Assembly: GCA_024690635.1 (NCBI GenBank)
Contig: JAILOW010000009.1
Span: forward strand, 1-24,170
DNA length: 24,170 nucleotides
Reading direction: 5' to 3'
Source of the DNA: Butyrivibrio sp.
GTDB lineage: Bacteria; Bacillota_A; Clostridia; Lachnospirales; Lachnospiraceae
Notes under the pieces: model-generated
Seen by the model: only the letters and a program-made list of their open reading frames with translations
The model's database searches: none
What the model was told of the DNA's origin: nothing
Made by a program: the position numbers and the translations under genes
Shown: in pieces, positions 21,977-24,170 of the stretch
Position numbering within the stretch: the first letter of the stretch is position 1
How the letters are laid out: each line of letters begins with the position of its first letter

Positions 21977-22822
21977 ATGGCAGAATTTTATGAAAGTGAA
22001 GCGTTTATCTACAATCGTGTTCCCGTGAGGATATTCAATCACAAATATTCCGGAACGGACATTTTTACATCACTTCACTGGCACAGAAATATAGAATTCA
22101 ACCTTACCACAAAGGGACGCATCAGAATGAACATAGACGGTGAAAACACCAATCTGATGCCCGGTGACTGGTGCATAGTAAACAGCGGTGAGCTGCACTC
22201 CAATCACTGGATCGAGCCTGATGATGAGTTTGAAGGTGTGTGCGTTCAGCTGTCAAAGACTTTTGTTGACAGATGGCTTGGGGACGATGTGCATTTCGTT
22301 GTTCCCGCAGACCCGCAGATCTACGCACGCATGGCTTCCCTGATCGAGAGGTTTGGTGAACACAGAAAAAACAAGGAAGATGACCTGCAGATCATGGAAC
22401 TTGTTTTTTCTTTTTTACAGGAATTAAAGGACAACTGCGTTGTCTTAGGAAAACCCGATACCCAGAAAAAGGATGAGGGAGACGTTAATATCAAGGCGAT
22501 CATCAATTATATAGATGAAAACTATACGGAGCAGCTTGATCTGTCGGGAGTATCTGAAAAATTCGGCTATACACCGACGCATCTTTCGAGGATGTTCAAG
22601 GAACATGTGGGCAGGAACTTCTATCAGTACCTTCAGAACGTAAGACTTATGAACTGCGTAGAAGAGATGAACGCCGATGAAAACGTAAGACTTATGGAAT
22701 GTGCATTAAACCATGGATTTCCAAATGCAAAATCCTTTATCCAGACCTTTAAAAAGACCTTTGGGTGCACCCCTTCAGAATGGATAAAACAAGGGAAAAA
22801 AGCACCTCTTGGCATGGAATAA
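21977..22822 (+). CDS. AraC-family regulator with cupin sensor domain
   Basis: This 281-residue regulator has an N-terminal cupin of about 100 residues. HWHRNIEFNLTTKGRIRMNIDG and MPGDWCIVNSGELHS are the two cupin motifs, likely a small-molecule pocket. A C-terminal AraC DNA-binding domain follows (about 175-275: LDLSGVSEKFGYTPTHLSRMFKEHVG and LMECALNHGFPNAKSFIQTFKKTFGCTPSEW). It probably binds an imported or released sugar and activates transport and esterase genes. The repeated element upstream of the SGNH esterase and of the second binding protein is its most likely target, and the two copies bracket this gene. GGAG lies 8 bases before the ATG. Confidence 0.9.
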   Translation: MAEFYESEAFIYNRVPVRIFNHKYSGTDIFTSLHWHRNIEFNLTTKGRIRMNIDGENTNLMPGDWCIVNSGELHSNHWIEPDDEFEGVCVQLSKTFVDRWLGDDVHFVVPADPQIYARMASLIERFGEHRKNKEDDLQIMELVFSFLQELKDNCVVLGKPDTQKKDEGDVNIKAIINYIDENYTEQLDLSGVSEKFGYTPTHLSRMFKEHVGRNFYQYLQNVRLMNCVEEMNADENVRLMECALNHGFPNAKSFIQTFKKTFGCTPSEWIKQGKKAPLGME

Positions 22823-22881
22823 AAATTGACAATTACACTGTTAAAAATGGAAAAGCCTCTCTTCTGTGTGAGCGTTATGCT
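22819..22881 (+). promoter_or_regulatory. Promoter with conserved upstream element, copy 2
   Basis: The element at 22819-22855 matches 20673-20709 in 28 of 37 positions without gaps, with TGACA-N7-TGTTA at 22827-22843. TATGCT at 22876-22881 falls at exactly the offset of the TATAAT in copy 1. The element begins inside the last codons of the AraC gene. Confidence 0.55.
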
Positions 22882-22900
22882 TATATCATCAGAAGGGAGG
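22856..22900. repeat. 11-bp inverted repeat ending in the Shine-Dalgarno
   Basis: CCTCTCTTCTG (22856-22866) pairs over its full length with CAGAAGGGAGG (22890-22900), with one G-U pair and a 23-base loop. The right arm is the ribosome binding site of the binding-protein gene, and TATTCTTTT follows. The arrangement repeats that at 13502-13565 before the other binding-protein gene. Confidence 0.7.
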
Positions 22901-22909
22901 TATTCTTTT

Positions 22910-24170
22910 ATGAAGAAAAGAATGATCAGTTTAATAATGACAGGTATTATGGGAGTAACGCTTCTTTCAGGATGCGGACAGGCTTCAGCTCCCGCTCAGA
23001 CAGAAACAGCAGGTGAGACTACTGCACAGACACAGGAGGCTCCTGCAGCAGAGGAAGATGCTTCCGCAGATCTCGGAGAAGTTGCTATTTCTTTCTACAC
23101 AACAGAGACCGGTAAGGACGATATGTATCAGGATCTTATCAAGGATTTTGAGAGCAAGAACCCCGGCATCACTGTTGAGTACATTGCAGCAGGTGACGAT
23201 CAGCTGGCAGCATGGATGGCTCTTTACGCTAGTAACGAGGGCCCCACAGTTTCACTTATGGATCCCATCAACATCTGGGAAAACCAGGAGAGAATGAGAC
23301 CTCTTTCAGGTGAGCCCATGCTTGACAACATCACAGAGTCTTCGCTTAGCACCATGACTTTCGGCGGAACAGTTTATGCGGTTCCCATGTCAGCTGCAGG
23401 TATCGGAATCCTTTACAACAAGGCAGTTTGCGATGCAGCTGTAGGCGGCGACTTTGATCCTTCAACCATCAAGACCAGATCAGACCTCAAGGATCTCTTT
23501 GACAAGATCGAGGCTACAGGTGTTGCAGGAACATGTATCACAGGTGTTAACTGGTCTCTCGGATCACACTTCCTTTGCCAGACATACGGTGAGGCAATCG
23601 GAAACACACAGGCAAGAGTTGACTATGTAAACTCCATTATCTCAGGCGAGACAAAAGAGATCGACAACGAAGTATTCAACGGCTTCATGGATACTCTTGA
23701 CATGATGGCTCAGTACAATATCAACAAGAACGATCCTCTTGTAGGCGACGTAAACCTTGATGCCATGGCACTTGCAGAAGGTAAGTGCGGTACATGGATG
23801 ATGGGTGACTGGGCATGGACATACATGGCTGAGCTTGTTGAGGATGGCGCAGAGTTTGGCCTTATGCCTGTTCCTCACAGCGATGATGCAAGCGATATCA
23901 CAAACCAGTATCTTCAGACATCCTTTGCTAAGGGCTACTGCGTAGATGCCAGCCAGAACACAGAGGAGCAGCAGCTTGCAGGACTTAAGTTCATTGAGTA
24001 CATTTCATCAGACAGCTACTCACAGGAGACACAGGCCAAGAGACTTGGACAGGCTCTTCCTTTCAAGAACTGCACAGCCACCATCGAGAGCCCTCGTGGA
24101 AGGTCGACAGCATACGACATTGCCGCAGGGAAGACACTGGACTTCTACGGGACACCCAGCGTTTGCGCTT
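22910..24170 (+). CDS. ABC transporter substrate-binding lipoprotein, 3' end outside window
   Basis: An open frame runs from ATG 22910, with GGGAGG 9 bases upstream, to the window end, giving 420 codons without a stop. The N-terminus is a lipoprotein signal: MKKRMISLIMTGIMGV and the lipobox LLSGC with C22. A Thr/Ala/Glu-rich linker follows, then a family-1 sugar-binding protein: FYTTETGKDDMYQDLIKDFESKNPGITVEYI, MDPINIWENQERMRPLS and GGTVYAVPMSAAGIGILYNKAV, with GKCGTWMMGDWAWTYM in the second lobe. It is a different subfamily from the first binding protein, so the locus serves a second importer, whose permeases would lie beyond the edge. At most the last few tens of residues appear to be missing. 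It follows the AraC regulator, which presumably controls it. Confidence 0.88.
   Translation, partial: MKKRMISLIMTGIMGVTLLSGCGQASAPAQTETAGETTAQTQEAPAAEEDASADLGEVAISFYTTETGKDDMYQDLIKDFESKNPGITVEYIAAGDDQLAAWMALYASNEGPTVSLMDPINIWENQERMRPLSGEPMLDNITESSLSTMTFGGTVYAVPMSAAGIGILYNKAVCDAAVGGDFDPSTIKTRSDLKDLFDKIEATGVAGTCITGVNWSLGSHFLCQTYGEAIGNTQARVDYVNSIISGETKEIDNEVFNGFMDTLDMMAQYNINKNDPLVGDVNLDAMALAEGKCGTWMMGDWAWTYMAELVEDGAEFGLMPVPHSDDASDITNQYLQTSFAKGYCVDASQNTEEQQLAGLKFIEYISSDSYSQETQAKRLGQALPFKNCTATIESPRGRSTAYDIAAGKTLDFYGTPSVCA

Noticed and set aside
24090..24170. Possible frameshift or assembly error at the end of the second binding protein
   Set aside because: Codon choice in the last 70 bases looks slightly different (CGT, AGG, TCG, CTG), but the frame stays open and the residues (AYDIAAGKTLDFYG) are plausible for this family; one edge is not enough to claim an error.
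1..24170. CRISPR array, tRNA, rRNA, insertion sequence or prophage structural genes
   Set aside because: No regularly spaced repeats, cloverleaf-like segments, transposase or integrase motifs were seen on either strand.

Overview
The window looks like chromosomal DNA of an anaerobic, low-to-moderate GC Firmicute, most likely a Lachnospiraceae member close to Butyrivibrio/Pseudobutyrivibrio. This is inferred from strong GGAGG ribosome binding sites, a GerM-type spore-germination domain, a YesM/YesN two-component system beside LplB/LplC-like permeases, and gene content typical of plant-glycan users. No rRNA, tRNA, CRISPR array or insertion sequence was seen.

Region 1 (1-2577) holds the end of a GerMN-domain protein and comEC, the DNA-uptake channel. 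Region 2 (2578-5821) is a visibly more AT-rich accessory segment. It carries an MqsR/MqsA-like toxin-antitoxin operon with its own promoter and two interlocking palindromic operators. Next comes a small XRE repressor, divergent from a two-gene operon (B-box zinc-finger membrane protein plus an unrecognised membrane protein); the shared control region has two copies of a 19-bp palindrome. The segment ends at a strong terminator.

Region 3 (5822-7190) is an ECF sigma factor and a single-pass candidate anti-sigma protein behind an ECF-type promoter, so probably autoregulated. Region 4 (7210-10067) is sulfur metabolism: a divergent Rrf2 regulator, metY (O-acetylhomoserine sulfhydrylase) and an SGNH hydrolase. 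Before metY lies an unusual leader: a promoter flanked by repeated dyads, then a well-initiated 43-codon ORF with a Met-Met-Cys-Cys-Arg-Met cluster, then mutually exclusive hairpins including a terminator. It reads as ribosome-mediated attenuation sensing cysteine and/or methionine.

Region 5 (10110-20665) is a sugar or oligosaccharide uptake locus: YesM-like sensor kinase, YesN-like AraC response regulator, lipoprotein binding protein, two permeases, a Nif3-like metal protein and three esterase-D-type alpha/beta hydrolases. Region 6 (20673-24170) has a further SGNH esterase, an AraC/cupin regulator and a second lipoprotein binding protein cut by the window end. No transporter ATPase and no glycoside hydrolase is present. 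All four hydrolases of regions 5-6 lack signal peptides, so the cluster appears to import an ester-decorated compound and remove its acyl groups inside the cell, borrowing a shared MsmX-type ATPase encoded elsewhere (inference).

Two regulatory patterns stand out in regions 5-6. A 37-bp element (28 of 37 positions identical) sits at almost the same distance before both the SGNH esterase and the second binding protein. Also, both binding-protein genes have their Shine-Dalgarno sequence inside the right arm of an 11-12-bp inverted repeat.
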